From Aminipila sp963524205 (lineage in GTDB: Bacteria; Bacillota; Clostridia; Peptostreptococcales; Anaerovoracaceae), in the NCBI GenBank assembly GCA_963524205.1, contig CAURED010000017.1, forward strand, positions 23,905-87,904: a DNA stretch of 64,000 nucleotides, in the 5' to 3' direction. Below, in pieces: positions 18,296 through 27,539 of the stretch. Under the pieces are notes generated by a model. That model was not told the DNA's origin, ran no database searches, and was given only the letters and a program-made list of their open reading frames with translations. Position numbers and translations under genes: made by a program. Within the stretch, counting starts at the first letter, position 1; every line of letters begins with the position of its first letter.

Positions 18296-18562
18296 CTACT
18301 TAGATTGAAGATTCAAGAAAAACACATAAATTTCCACAACTGCTCTGTATACTTCCTCTGGAATTTGTGCTCCTAATTCCAACTGAGAGAGTACTGTGGC
18401 TAAAGAGGTATCCTCATATACTGGCACATCTGATTGATTTGCCACCTCTACAATCTTTTCAGCCATGTGTCCCAGCCCCGAGGCTACAATTATTGGTGCA
18501 GTACCCTGACTTTCATCATATTTTAAAGCAACTGCTTTTTTGGAACCATTATACTGTGACAT
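18296..18562 (-). CDS. FlhB C-terminal-domain homologue (YlqH/FhlB-like)
   Basis: The 88-aa protein aligns with the cytoplasmic C-terminal part of FlhB that follows the autocleavage site (KKAVALKYDESQGTAPIIVASG compared with the FlhB stretch after NPTH). It has no membrane helices and no NPTH motif of its own. In Bacillus the stand-alone homologue YlqH can substitute for the cleaved FlhB C-terminal piece in switching export specificity. It overlaps the upstream gene by 14 bp and is two genes after flhB itself. Confidence 0.82.
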   Translation of the reverse strand: MSQYNGSKKAVALKYDESQGTAPIIVASGLGHMAEKIVEVANQSDVPVYEDTSLATVLSQLELGAQIPEEVYRAVVEIYVFFLNLQSK

Positions 18563-19970
18563 TTACCATGTTCCTCCCTTCAAAGAGTTTTGGGAATACA
18601 TCAGAAATAGGCTTTGGCTGAGCACACTTGTCTGCCATATAAGACCTGAATTTCAAATCGTTTCTCTGTACAATAGTAAATATACCGTCTTTAATCTGAC
18701 TCTTCATCGGTTCTAAATGTTCAGGATAAAATAGCTGCATATCTACTTTACTATTCTGAACCAGCATAATCATCTCAAAAAATCCTAAATCCTTGATATC
18801 AAATTTTACCAAAAGCTTAACAGCAGTTCCACCCTCGTTATTATTTCTTTCATTGCTGTCAGGATCTACCCATACTTCCGAAAACATTTGTCTTCCATTG
18901 TAATCTGCAGGAATCATCATATGTAGCAAAGGCATATATACGCTTTCATTTAAAAGCGCTGACTGCAAGATATTCTGAAATACTTGTGTATTCTGATATC
19001 CTGCTTGTCCATCTAATCCTTTGGTTAATATGGTAACCAATTGATCCTGCAGCACTTTTGCATGATCACCCGGCATGTTAGCGAAAATACCATCTACCAA
19101 TTCAGCCACCATACTATTAGAAACCTTTGAAGCCACCTCTGGTATGCCTAGTAAAGAGTTTAAAGCATCGGAAAAAGCTTCCTTACTCCCCAGCTCATAT
19201 CTAGTAAAATTTAAAATGAATAAACTTATATTATCTCTGACACTGCCGTAATCCTTAGTTTGAGATATATACTTAGCTAAAAATGGAATAATATTTTCTC
19301 TCATATTCGCAAGATTTTCAGCTACATTTCCTTTCCCTGACGTGGTATCCAAGGTTGAAACCAATTCCCTTAATTGTTCTGCTGAAGATTTCATCATTCT
19401 ATCTGCAATATTGTTTAGATTCGACATAATGTTTTCCAAGCTATGGCTGTTTGCTGTAATTGCATCGTATCTTTTCAAAAAATCTAAAATCAACGACTTG
19501 GCATCCGTAGAAATATTTTTATTACTCATTAAATTTCTTAGAACATCGAAAAAATCTCCAGTGAATTTTACTGAAGAACTTTGCATTCCCTTAAGTAACG
19601 CTAATAGTTCAGTATCATTTACCTTCATCATTTCCAAATATTTGGCCATTTCAGCAGCAATTCCTTCTCCCATCCCAGCGTTAACAATGCTGCCATATCT
19701 GGTAAAGAATAATTTCGCCGCCTCCATTGACATGCCTGGAGTATTGGCTAGTTTCTGCAAAAATGTGTCAAAATTGGACTTCAAGTTTGGAGAAAATTTA
19801 TTTGTCTCCTGGTCATTATATAATCCTTTTGAATCGGTTTTTGGCACACGATTAGGATTGATAACATTATTAATATTTGTACTGGCTGGCTCCTGAGTGT
19901 TTGATCGTACCCTGGTGGCCGGGTCCTGCCCTGTAAGTGGCGTTGTTACTCTAAGTATATCTGCTGCCAT
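18549..19970 (-). CDS. YlqG-like flagellar-locus protein, possibly FliK-related C terminus
   Basis: The 473-aa protein has no membrane segment. The first ~60 residues are polar and disordered-looking, then come long helices (for instance FDTFLQKLANTPGMSMEAAKL). The C terminus is beta-rich (AVKLLVKFDIKDLGFFEMIMLV), which resembles the folded C-terminal domain of hook-length control proteins. In Bacillus an equivalent gene, ylqG, precedes ylqH; here too it sits directly before the FlhB-like protein. A part in export-specificity control is inferred from position. The ribosome site is AGAGGA, 9 nt from the ATG. Confidence 0.6.
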   Translation of the reverse strand: MAADILRVTTPLTGQDPATRVRSNTQEPASTNINNVINPNRVPKTDSKGLYNDQETNKFSPNLKSNFDTFLQKLANTPGMSMEAAKLFFTRYGSIVNAGMGEGIAAEMAKYLEMMKVNDTELLALLKGMQSSSVKFTGDFFDVLRNLMSNKNISTDAKSLILDFLKRYDAITANSHSLENIMSNLNNIADRMMKSSAEQLRELVSTLDTTSGKGNVAENLANMRENIIPFLAKYISQTKDYGSVRDNISLFILNFTRYELGSKEAFSDALNSLLGIPEVASKVSNSMVAELVDGIFANMPGDHAKVLQDQLVTILTKGLDGQAGYQNTQVFQNILQSALLNESVYMPLLHMMIPADYNGRQMFSEVWVDPDSNERNNNEGGTAVKLLVKFDIKDLGFFEMIMLVQNSKVDMQLFYPEHLEPMKSQIKDGIFTIVQRNDLKFRSYMADKCAQPKPISDVFPKLFEGRNMVNVTV

Positions 19971-19973
19971 ACG

Positions 19974-21047
19974 TTAATTCCTCTTTTTATCTTTGTCATT
20001 ATTTCTTATGCTATAAACTAAGGCAAACACTTCTGCAATAGCTGTATAGTAGGCATAAGGAATTTCCATTTTAACCTCAGCAGTGGCATAAATAGCCCTT
20101 GCCAGCGGTCTATCTTCTATAATATAAACTCCAGCCTTTTCGGCCACAGCTACAATTCGGAGTGCCAGTTCATCCTGCCCCTTTGCAACAACCACAGGGG
20201 CCCGGTCTGTTTCTGTATCATACTTAAGAGCTACAGCAAAATGGGTCGGGTTTCTTATAACCACATCCGCAGTAGGTACGGCCTGCATCATTCTTGCAGT
20301 AGCCATTTCACGCTGTTTCTGTTTGATTTTACCCTTAATCTGAGGGTCACCTTCCATCTGCTTAAATTCTTCCTTAATTTCCTGCTTACTCATCTTGATT
20401 TTACGTTCATATTCCCATCGCTGGTACAGATAGTCAAGGCCTGCCACAAAAATAAAGATTATACTTACCATATATACCATCTTTACAACCGCATCAAGCA
20501 AATATACGGAAGATTGAAGTGGTTCAACGAACAACATTTTAGCAATCTCTGTGAATCTGGCATAAATAAATTTATATAAAATAACAGTAATAATCGTTAT
20601 TTTTATCAAATTCTTGACTAATTCAACACTACTGCGTATGGAAAACATTCTTTTAATTCCGTTTATGGGATTAAATTTATCTAAAGTAGGCTTTAGCGAC
20701 TCTGATGCAAACAGAAACCTCGTCTGTGCACCTGTTGAAATAATCGGTATTACTGCACTAATGATCAATACTGGTACAATAGCGATTACTAAAAGTTTTA
20801 CAACCTCACCTACCAAACTATTGATTGTACTATCCGTAAAGACATCTATGGTTGCCACTTCTCCCATTATAAATATAATAAAGCGCTTAGCCGCCCCATA
20901 TATATATGGAAAAATCATTTTCAGCACTGAAAAAACAACAAGTAAAGATACTAAACTTGTAATGTCCTTACTTTGGGGAACATTACCCTTTTTTCGCTCA
21001 TCTTTACGTTTTTTCGGCGTGGCTTTTTCTGTTTTAGAATCTGACAA
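19974..21047 (-). CDS. flhB: Flagellar export switch protein FlhB
   Basis: The 357-aa membrane protein has four transmembrane helices in its N-terminal part and a Lys-rich start (TEKATPKKRKDERKKGNVPQ), as in all FlhB proteins. The autocleavage motif N266-P-T-H269 separates the cytoplasmic C-terminal domain. FlhB is a core part of the flagellar type III export gate and switches from rod/hook to filament substrates. The start codon is TTG, 6 nt after the fliR stop, with GGGGTGA as the likely ribosome site; the next Met is far inside the conserved region. Confidence 0.95.
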   Translation of the reverse strand: MSDSKTEKATPKKRKDERKKGNVPQSKDITSLVSLLVVFSVLKMIFPYIYGAAKRFIIFIMGEVATIDVFTDSTINSLVGEVVKLLVIAIVPVLIISAVIPIISTGAQTRFLFASESLKPTLDKFNPINGIKRMFSIRSSVELVKNLIKITIITVILYKFIYARFTEIAKMLFVEPLQSSVYLLDAVVKMVYMVSIIFIFVAGLDYLYQRWEYERKIKMSKQEIKEEFKQMEGDPQIKGKIKQKQREMATARMMQAVPTADVVIRNPTHFAVALKYDTETDRAPVVVAKGQDELALRIVAVAEKAGVYIIEDRPLARAIYATAEVKMEIPYAYYTAIAEVFALVYSIRNNDKDKKRN

Positions 21048-21053
21048 GCCTCA

Positions 21054-21830
21054 TCACCCCATTAATTTTGCTATCTGAATAATAGCATTAAATAAGTCTT
21101 CAATCATTCCCTCTACAAAAGACATGGTTGGCGTAAAGATTATAATTAAAAATACGAATCCAACAAATATCTTTGCCTGTATATTTATCATAATCACATT
21201 GATTTGTGGAATATTTCTCATCAATATTCCAAATCCCATTTCTATGAAAAATTGAAGCGCTATCATAGGCATTGCAAGCTTAAGTCCTAAAACTGTGCAC
21301 TGACAGAATACCGAAATCATGCTGGCTGCCACATCACTTCCCAGTAAAACATGACCATATGGAATAACCTTTTCTAAATCTAAAAATAACTTAAACAAAG
21401 TCAGATGACCATTTACCGAAAAAAACATAAACATAAACAATATGTTATAAAATGTTGCATTTAGTGACATGGAAACATTGCTGGCCGGGTCGTATACTTT
21501 TGACATAGATAAACCCATCTGCATGTCAATAATTTCACCACCAAGTATAATAATATATGAAAAAAGGCTTACAACGAAGCCTATAACAAAGCCAACGCAG
21601 AATTCCTTTAATGCAAGCATAATATATTCTACAGTGGAATTAATTACGCCAATGGTCGAAATATCTGAATAGGAGTATATAAGGATTGCAAGCATCAGAG
21701 CTATGCCCGTTTTCATCATTGTTGGAACAGTTTTTCTCCCTAATATAGGGTTAAATGCTATACAACCCATCATTCTCATAAAAATCAATCCAAAGGCTAT
21801 TAAATTGTCAATTCCTAAAAGTTGCTGCAT
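21054..21830 (-). CDS. fliR: Flagellar export gate protein FliR
   Basis: The 258-aa protein is almost entirely hydrophobic with about six membrane spans. It contains the MRMMGCIAFNPILGRKTVP N terminus and the late MGFGILMRNIPQINVIMI helix that are conserved in FliR. With FliP and FliQ it builds the helical export gate core in the basal body. It starts 4 bp after fliQ, and its ribosome site (GGAG) lies within the last codons of fliQ. Confidence 0.95.
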   Translation of the reverse strand: MQQLLGIDNLIAFGLIFMRMMGCIAFNPILGRKTVPTMMKTGIALMLAILIYSYSDISTIGVINSTVEYIMLALKEFCVGFVIGFVVSLFSYIIILGGEIIDMQMGLSMSKVYDPASNVSMSLNATFYNILFMFMFFSVNGHLTLFKLFLDLEKVIPYGHVLLGSDVAASMISVFCQCTVLGLKLAMPMIALQFFIEMGFGILMRNIPQINVIMINIQAKIFVGFVFLIIIFTPTMSFVEGMIEDLFNAIIQIAKLMG

Positions 21831-21833
21831 GTT

Positions 21834-22100
21834 TTATAACTCCAGCATGGTAGCAAAAATAGCTTTCGTAAAATCTACCATCGTTGCCATAATCCACGAA
21901 CCTGACATAACTAAAATGATACCAATGATAAAAAGCTTTGGTACAAAAGTAATAGTCTGCTCCTGAATGGACGTAGCAGCTTGAAATATGGCAATGACAA
22001 GGCCCACAGCCATACTAATTAAAAGTATTGGCGCGGAAACCTTAGCAGCTACCATTACAGCTGTCTGCAACATATCAAAAATTGGTGTATATGATTCCAT
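21834..22100 (-). CDS. fliQ: Flagellar export gate protein FliQ
   Basis: The 88-aa protein has two transmembrane helices separated by a short polar loop containing QAATSIQEQTITFVPKL, the signature of FliQ/SctS. Length matches the family (about 89 aa). It is a component of the FliPQR export gate. GGAGGC lies 5 nt before the ATG. The order fliP-fliQ-fliR-flhB is conserved in bacteria. Confidence 0.95.
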   Translation of the reverse strand: MESYTPIFDMLQTAVMVAAKVSAPILLISMAVGLVIAIFQAATSIQEQTITFVPKLFIIGIILVMSGSWIMATMVDFTKAIFATMLEL

Positions 22101-22128
22101 TTTTGCCTCCGTCTAAAAAAATAACTCG

Positions 22129-22785
22129 TCAGTTAAAACTGCTTACCAAAGTGCTGAAAAGCAGCTCCCATCCATTTACAACTACAAATAACAATAGTTT
22201 AAACGGCGTAGAAATCATCGAAGGCGGCAGCATAACCATACCCATTGACATAAGCACACTGGCCACAATGATATCGATTACCAAGAAAGGTATATAAAGT
22301 AAAAATCCCATAAGAAAAGCACGGCTAAGTTCACTAGTCATAAATGCTGGAATTACTATATGCATAGGAATCTCCATTAAATTCTTAGGTCTCTTCATAT
22401 CTGCAAAATTTAAAAATACATTCAAAGAATCTATTTTGGTCTGTTTTAACATAAACTTCTTCAGAGGCACAGACGCGTTGTCTATGGCCTGTTGCTGGGT
22501 TATCAAATCTGATTTATAAGGCTCATATGCATTTTGATTTATATCTGATATGACAGGCTGCATTATAAATAAAGATAAAAATAGTGCAATACCAATAATA
22601 ACAGTATTTGGTGGTGTCTGCTGAAGACCCAAAGCATTTCGCAAAAGCGAAAGGACTATGACTATTCTTGTGAAACAAGTCATCATAATCAATATAGACG
22701 GCAACAAAGCAATTAGCGTCAGGAGCGTTAATATCTCCAGTGTCTGCATGCCTGTTCCGTTTATTGAAAGAATTGAATCAGTCAT
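22129..22785 (-). CDS. fliP: Flagellar export gate protein FliP
   Basis: The 218-aa protein contains the family signature MTCFTRIVIVLSLLRNALG followed by QQTPPN, and later LSRAFLMGFLLYIPFLVIDI and VLMSMGMVMLPP. About four membrane spans are present. The N terminus is short and lacks the clear cleavable signal peptide seen in many FliP proteins. It is the main subunit of the export gate. The ribosome site is weak. Confidence 0.95.
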   Translation of the reverse strand: MTDSILSINGTGMQTLEILTLLTLIALLPSILIMMTCFTRIVIVLSLLRNALGLQQTPPNTVIIGIALFLSLFIMQPVISDINQNAYEPYKSDLITQQQAIDNASVPLKKFMLKQTKIDSLNVFLNFADMKRPKNLMEIPMHIVIPAFMTSELSRAFLMGFLLYIPFLVIDIIVASVLMSMGMVMLPPSMISTPFKLLLFVVVNGWELLFSTLVSSFN

Positions 22786-22804
22786 TTAACTATACCTTAT
22801 TTCC

Positions 22805-23167
22805 TTAATTATCTTTTTTGTTCATGTGCTTTTGTAATGCACTCTTAAAAGATACAACTTGCTGAAGCGGTGTAGGCTGAATGCCAGCTTCCATTTCGAT
22901 TAGTTCATCTCCTGAAAGTTCCTTTATAATTTGAACATTTTGGGAAGTAACTCCTGTCAAATAATAGCTATCACCTATTTGAACAATCATCATCATTTTA
23001 TCCTGTCCCAGCATCATTCTGTCAACCACTCGCATATATCTAGTCCCGCTCATCTTACTAGCACCTAAAGCTACATACTTACTAAATATGTAGCTTAAAT
23101 AGATGACAGCAACAACTGCCAATAATGCCAGTATTAATGGTATAATAGTACCTAAAATTCTAATCAC
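22805..23167 (-). CDS. fliO: Flagellar biosynthetic protein FliO
   Basis: The 120-aa protein has a single N-terminal membrane helix (about residues 5-28) followed by KMSGTRYMRVVDRMMLGQDKMMMIVQIGDSYYLTGVT, the conserved soluble FliO core, and a polar tail. FliO is a scaffold for assembly of the FliP ring. The start is uncertain: the in-frame GTG overlaps its own ribosome site (AAGGAGTG) and there is no in-frame ATG upstream of the membrane helix. Confidence 0.85.
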   Translation of the reverse strand: MIRILGTIIPLILALLAVVAVIYLSYIFSKYVALGASKMSGTRYMRVVDRMMLGQDKMMMIVQIGDSYYLTGVTSQNVQIIKELSGDELIEMEAGIQPTPLQQVVSFKSALQKHMNKKDN

Positions 23168-23178
23168 TCCTTAGACGA

Positions 23179-23544
23179 CTAAGCCTGTGGTAAAACCGCA
23201 GATACAGTCTTTAATATTCTATCTGGCTTGAATGGCTTAACAATAAAATCCTTCGCTCCAAGCTTGATAGCTTCTATAACCATTGCTTCTTGACCCATTG
23301 CAGAACACATAACTACCTTAGCGTCAGGATGTTTCCCTGTAATAATCTTTAAAGCTTCCAATCCATCCATATTAGGCATAGTAATATCCATAATAACTAA
23401 ATCCGGTTTAATCTCTTCATACTTATCAACAGCCTGAGCTCCGTCTCCAGCTTCATATAAATCTGTATAACCATTCTTTGACAGAGTGTCTTTAATCATC
23501 ATACGCATAAATGCAGCATCATCAACTAACAAAATCTTTGCCAT
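23179..23544 (-). CDS. cheY: Chemotaxis response regulator CheY
   Basis: This is a stand-alone receiver domain of 121 aa with acidic pocket D8-D9, phosphoacceptor D53 (VIMDITMPNMDGLEAL), S81 and K103 (FIVKPFKP). Phospho-CheY binds the motor switch (FliM/FliY) and sets rotation direction. The ATG follows AAAGAGGT by 6 nt; an in-frame TTG 24 nt upstream lacks a ribosome site. Its place between fliY and fliO is the usual one in Bacillus and Clostridium. Confidence 0.95.
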   Translation of the reverse strand: MAKILLVDDAAFMRMMIKDTLSKNGYTDLYEAGDGAQAVDKYEEIKPDLVIMDITMPNMDGLEALKIITGKHPDAKVVMCSAMGQEAMVIEAIKLGAKDFIVKPFKPDRILKTVSAVLPQA

Positions 23545-23616
23545 TTTTTTACCTCTTTCTTTTATCAAGCACCTTAAAAATACTATAGCTTCTTATTTAT
23601 TTTACTTATTTTAAAT

Positions 23617-24792
23617 CTACAAACTGTTTATTATCTCAGCCTTTTTGATTACCTCAGTGATTCTTACGCCAAAATTATCATCAACTACTACAACATCGCC
23701 TTTTGCGATACACTGACCGTTAACATATACATCAACCTGGTCCCCTGCTAATTTATCTAAAACTACTAATGAGCCTTGTCCGAATTCTAGTATTTCTTTT
23801 ACAAGTTTCTTAGTTCTTCCAATTTCAACGGACACCTGAAGTGGGACTTTCATGATTAAATCAAGATTTGTTCCCGCCTCAGCAGGTGTAATTTCAAAAT
23901 TCTGCTGTATAGGCTGCACATTTATTAATCTAGGATCTCTAGAATATTGTGGCTGTGCATACATTTGCTGTGGATACCCTTGCTGTGGATACCCTTGCAT
24001 TGGCATACCTTGCGGTTGCATCTGTTGTTGTGGTGGAGCCTGCGCAGGAGCTGTCGCATTGACCGCTGCATTTGCTGCCCCAGCTATCATTTGATTAATA
24101 TCTTCTTGAGACAATTCACCATGTCCTGATGCCTCAGGACTAACCTGCACAGACTCTGTTACAGGCTTTGCTTCATTAGAACTATTGTCGCCATCCATAA
24201 ATCCAAAGGATGCTATTAGTTTTTTGCATAGATCTATTGAAAGCATCGTGATGAACTTACTGGAGAAAGTATCTTCGATTTCAATGTTAAAATATACTTC
24301 AACCATAGGTTCATCTGCACTGAAATATTTTTCCTTAAATGCTTCCGGATCTTCAACTTCAAAGGCCACAGGCGTTGATATATTCACCATGGTGCCTATT
24401 ACATCTGCTAATGCAGTTGCTGAAGCTCCCATCATCTGGTTCATCAGTTCACAAACAGCACTTAATGAAAGTTCATCCAGTTCAAAAGTTTCTGCATCAA
24501 TTTCGGTGTACATAAGTATTTCCAAAATTTTTCTAACATCATCTTTCCTTAGCAGTAACAAATTGTTCCCACTAAGTCCAGTTACATATGTAATTTCAAC
24601 CCCAACAGCAGGTTCTACTTCGCTTATTTCAAACTCTTCGTAGTTTCTGACTTTTACATTAGGAGTTGTAATTGTAACCTTTCTCCCTAGCATATCTGAC
24701 ATGGCAGTTGCTGAAGATCCTAAACTTATATTTAGTATTTCACCAATGCCATCTATCTCCATGGGGGTAAAATAATTATTATTATCGCTCAT
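23617..24792 (-). CDS. fliY: Flagellar motor switch protein/phosphatase FliY
   Basis: The N-terminal half has two CheC/CheX-type helices with the E-x2-N phosphatase signature (E18-I-L-N21 and E115-L-M-N118), which would dephosphorylate CheY-P. The C-terminal ~80 residues form the FliN/SpoA domain (LDLIMKVPLQVSVEIGRTKK). A Gln/Pro/Met/Tyr-rich linker with short GYPQQ repeats joins them. The 391-aa protein forms the C-ring together with FliM and FliG. Ribosome site AGAGGTGA is just upstream of the ATG. Confidence 0.95.
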   Translation of the reverse strand: MSDNNNYFTPMEIDGIGEILNISLGSSATAMSDMLGRKVTITTPNVKVRNYEEFEISEVEPAVGVEITYVTGLSGNNLLLLRKDDVRKILEILMYTEIDAETFELDELSLSAVCELMNQMMGASATALADVIGTMVNISTPVAFEVEDPEAFKEKYFSADEPMVEVYFNIEIEDTFSSKFITMLSIDLCKKLIASFGFMDGDNSSNEAKPVTESVQVSPEASGHGELSQEDINQMIAGAANAAVNATAPAQAPPQQQMQPQGMPMQGYPQQGYPQQMYAQPQYSRDPRLINVQPIQQNFEITPAEAGTNLDLIMKVPLQVSVEIGRTKKLVKEILEFGQGSLVVLDKLAGDQVDVYVNGQCIAKGDVVVVDDNFGVRITEVIKKAEIINSL

Positions 24793-24807
24793 ATATCACC
24801 TCTGCTA

Positions 24808-25815
24808 TTACCGGGTTATTGTTGTTCCGGTTATCTTAACTGCAACACTGCCTTTCTTTTCTCCAAGACGGCCTTTATACCATGGTTTATCTTCTATGTA
24901 TACAGCCACCTCTGAGTCTTTCGGCTTTCTTAAATTTATAACATCTCCAGGCTTTAATGAATATACATCTTCTAACAGGATACTTGCTTCTCCTAAAAAT
25001 GCACGGAGTTCCAATTGGGAATCCTTTAGGCTGTCTAGAATTTCTTCTCTAGAGAAATCATCCTGATGCTCTCTCTTTCTCCCCGAAATATTGGCCTGGT
25101 CTGCTAGCTTAAATACATCCTCCATGATTCCACCTGGAATGCAGATATTGAAAGTTCCTGTAGTACCTTTTATTTCCATGTTTAAAACAACAATTACTAC
25201 AATTTCATCTGCCTGAATGCTTTGAATCAATCTAGGATTAGTTTCTATTTTATCAAATTTGAAAGCCACATCAAAATAGCTCTGCCATGATTCCTCCATT
25301 ATAGGCAGTAAATGAACCATAACATTTTCAAAAAGTGATATTTCTATGTCTGTAAAGCCTCCATCAGCATCAAGACCGTCAGCGTCCCCTGTTCCTCCAA
25401 TCATTCTATCGATAAGTGCATATATTATAGAATTACTCATCTGAATCATCAATGTCTCTGAATCACCTTTTCCATTGTTTACTGATCCATCTACCATCGC
25501 TACTATATCATTCTCTGATAAAGCATTGTTAAATTCAAAATACTTTTGTTCTTCTATATCCACCATCTCAACTTGGCAGGAAAGGCGCATCATACTTGTT
25601 AAATATGATGACATTACTCTTGCAAAATTCTCATACACACTAAATACTAACTTTAGTCTATCTCTTGTGAATTTTTTAGGAGTCTTAAAGTCATATTTTT
25701 TTATTTTCCTGGTTTCTTCTTCCTCAATTAGCTTTTCTTCCTCAGCTACCGCTTCTGGAGAACTTAGAGAATTGAGCAAGGCGTCAATTTGACTTTGTGA
25801 TAATACGTCAGCCAT
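24808..25815 (-). CDS. fliM: Flagellar motor switch protein FliM
   Basis: The 335-aa protein begins with the CheY-binding motif LSQSQIDALL. It continues with the FliM core (YENFARVMSSYLTSMM, later GGTGDADG) and ends with the SpoA domain (SQLELRAFLGEASILLEDV). The family length is about 330 aa. It lies in the C-ring and binds CheY-P. It follows motB directly; the fliL gene usually found between motB and fliM is absent. Ribosome site AGGAGA. Confidence 0.96.
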   Translation of the reverse strand: MADVLSQSQIDALLNSLSSPEAVAEEEKLIEEEETRKIKKYDFKTPKKFTRDRLKLVFSVYENFARVMSSYLTSMMRLSCQVEMVDIEEQKYFEFNNALSENDIVAMVDGSVNNGKGDSETLMIQMSNSIIYALIDRMIGGTGDADGLDADGGFTDIEISLFENVMVHLLPIMEESWQSYFDVAFKFDKIETNPRLIQSIQADEIVVIVVLNMEIKGTTGTFNICIPGGIMEDVFKLADQANISGRKREHQDDFSREEILDSLKDSQLELRAFLGEASILLEDVYSLKPGDVINLRKPKDSEVAVYIEDKPWYKGRLGEKKGSVAVKITGTTITR

Positions 25816-25839
25816 CTAAATCTCCTATTTTTTATAACT

Positions 25840-26682
25840 TTAGACCTCTTCTTCTGTCACTGGATTCTTAGGTTCTGTATTCTGATCTTGTTTTGGCTCA
25901 GTGCTTTCTTCTGAGCTTTCATCGATTTTGTCATAAACCTCATCCAAAGTATATTTTGTTGCATCGCTTTTAGCTATATAAATTTCTACACGTCTATTTT
26001 TTGCTCTATCTGCTTCTGTTACGAAGGAAGCAATAGGGTAATGCTGCCCATAGCCCATTGAAAACAGTTTTTTACCATCAACTAAATTTTTAGTTTCTAT
26101 GTACACCAAAACCTGAGTTGCTCTATTTGATGACAAAAATCGATCACCCTCTATGGGGTTAGGCCTATTGGGATCCGCCTGGTTGGTATGCCCCATGACC
26201 CTGATTTCACCAACCTGATCCGCTACTGGGGTAATCGCATTACAAAGCACATCAAGAATGTCTTTTCCCTCTTGTCTTAATATATAGCTGTCTCCATTAA
26301 AGAAAATATTATTTCTAAATATTATAAAAGTAAAATCTTTACCTTTTTTAACTTCGATGCTCTCTTCCAGATTATTGTCCTCTACAAATTTTTTCATAGA
26401 CCAAAAGATCTGATCAAAGCTTTCTTCATCTGTCATCAAGCCGCCGGCTTTTTGCCCAACAGCTTGTTCTCCTATTTGTTCACCAGGATCCTCCTGTACC
26501 AGCTGGCTAATATTTTCTGCATTTGCAGGATTAAAACTTTTTACAACCATAATCCATTTTTGCGCATCTACAGTAGAAATAGAAAACAATAATACGAAAA
26601 AACACAATAATAAGGTTACCATATCCCCATAAGTGTCCATCCAGTTATTCTTAGGAGATTCATGCTTTTTTTGGTTAGCCAT
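25840..26682 (-). CDS. motB: Flagellar stator protein MotB
   Basis: One N-terminal membrane helix carries the proton-binding Asp D20 (YGDMVTLLLCFFVLLFS). The C-terminal OmpA-like peptidoglycan-binding domain includes GHTNQADPNRPNPIEGDRFL and NRRVEIYI. A Glu/Thr-rich tail ends the 280-aa protein. It anchors the MotA/B stator to the cell wall. AAAGGAGG precedes the ATG. The 52-bp gap after motA is small, so the two are co-transcribed. Confidence 0.96.
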   Translation of the reverse strand: MANQKKHESPKNNWMDTYGDMVTLLLCFFVLLFSISTVDAQKWIMVVKSFNPANAENISQLVQEDPGEQIGEQAVGQKAGGLMTDEESFDQIFWSMKKFVEDNNLEESIEVKKGKDFTFIIFRNNIFFNGDSYILRQEGKDILDVLCNAITPVADQVGEIRVMGHTNQADPNRPNPIEGDRFLSSNRATQVLVYIETKNLVDGKKLFSMGYGQHYPIASFVTEADRAKNRRVEIYIAKSDATKYTLDEVYDKIDESSEESTEPKQDQNTEPKNPVTEEEV

Positions 26683-26734
26683 ACTATCCTCCTTTACTGT
26701 TGTGCCTCAAATCTTAAATATATGTAAATCCCAA

Positions 26735-27517
26735 TTATTGAGTTGATTCAGATAAATCCGCTTTATCTCCCTCTGATAAATAGGAAATTAATTTCTCTCT
26801 AATAAACTTTGGATTCTCTCCTGATTGGATAGACAAAATTCCTTCTACAATCATCTGCTTGCATAACATCTCTTCCGCATGTCGTACCTTTAGCTTATTT
26901 GCAATAGGGAAAAATATTACATTAGCAAGAAATGAACCGTAAAAGGTAGTAATAAGTGCTATCCCCATATTAGGCCCAATATCCCCTACACCGCCGCCTT
27001 CTATATCAAGGCCTTTAAGCATGTTAATCAATCCTATCAATGTACCTATCATACCAAAAGCAGGACAGGTACCTGCCGCCATCTCATAAAATCCAAAATT
27101 TTTAGCATGTCTTTCATCCAAATAATTCAATTCTTCTTCCATCAACTGCTTTACCTTATCGGAATCAATGGCATCTACAATCAAAAGAACGCTATCCTTT
27201 AAAAAAGTATCCTCCAATTCCTCAGCTCTTGCTTCCAAAGATAGTAAACCATTTTTTCTTGCAGACTGAGCCAAGTCTACCAAAACCTCAATATATTGTT
27301 TAGGGTCATATTTTTTGCCACTTGTGACAATTTTAAAATGCTTAGGAATATCTTTTAACACTTCCCCAGGCGCCGAGGCCACCATAACCGATAGGGTTCC
27401 TCCCAAGGTGATTGCCAAGCTGGCGGGGTCAAGAAAGTTTCCGATGTTGCCAAGACCTATCCCAAAAATAATAAGTCCACATCCTGATATTATTCCTAAT
27501 ATAGTAGCTATATCCAT
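26735..27517 (-). CDS. motA: Flagellar stator protein MotA
   Basis: The 260-aa protein has four membrane helices. It includes the first-helix GLIIFGIGLGNIGNFLDPASL, the large cytoplasmic loop and the conserved APAFGMIGTLIGL-like stretch (GTCPAFGMIGTLIGLINML) in helix 3. With MotB it forms the ion-driven stator; the sequence does not settle whether protons or sodium are used. AGGAGA is 6 nt before the ATG. Confidence 0.95.
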   Translation of the reverse strand: MDIATILGIISGCGLIIFGIGLGNIGNFLDPASLAITLGGTLSVMVASAPGEVLKDIPKHFKIVTSGKKYDPKQYIEVLVDLAQSARKNGLLSLEARAEELEDTFLKDSVLLIVDAIDSDKVKQLMEEELNYLDERHAKNFGFYEMAAGTCPAFGMIGTLIGLINMLKGLDIEGGGVGDIGPNMGIALITTFYGSFLANVIFFPIANKLKVRHAEEMLCKQMIVEGILSIQSGENPKFIREKLISYLSEGDKADLSESTQ

Positions 27518-27539
27518 TTGCTTCTCCTATGTAGATACA

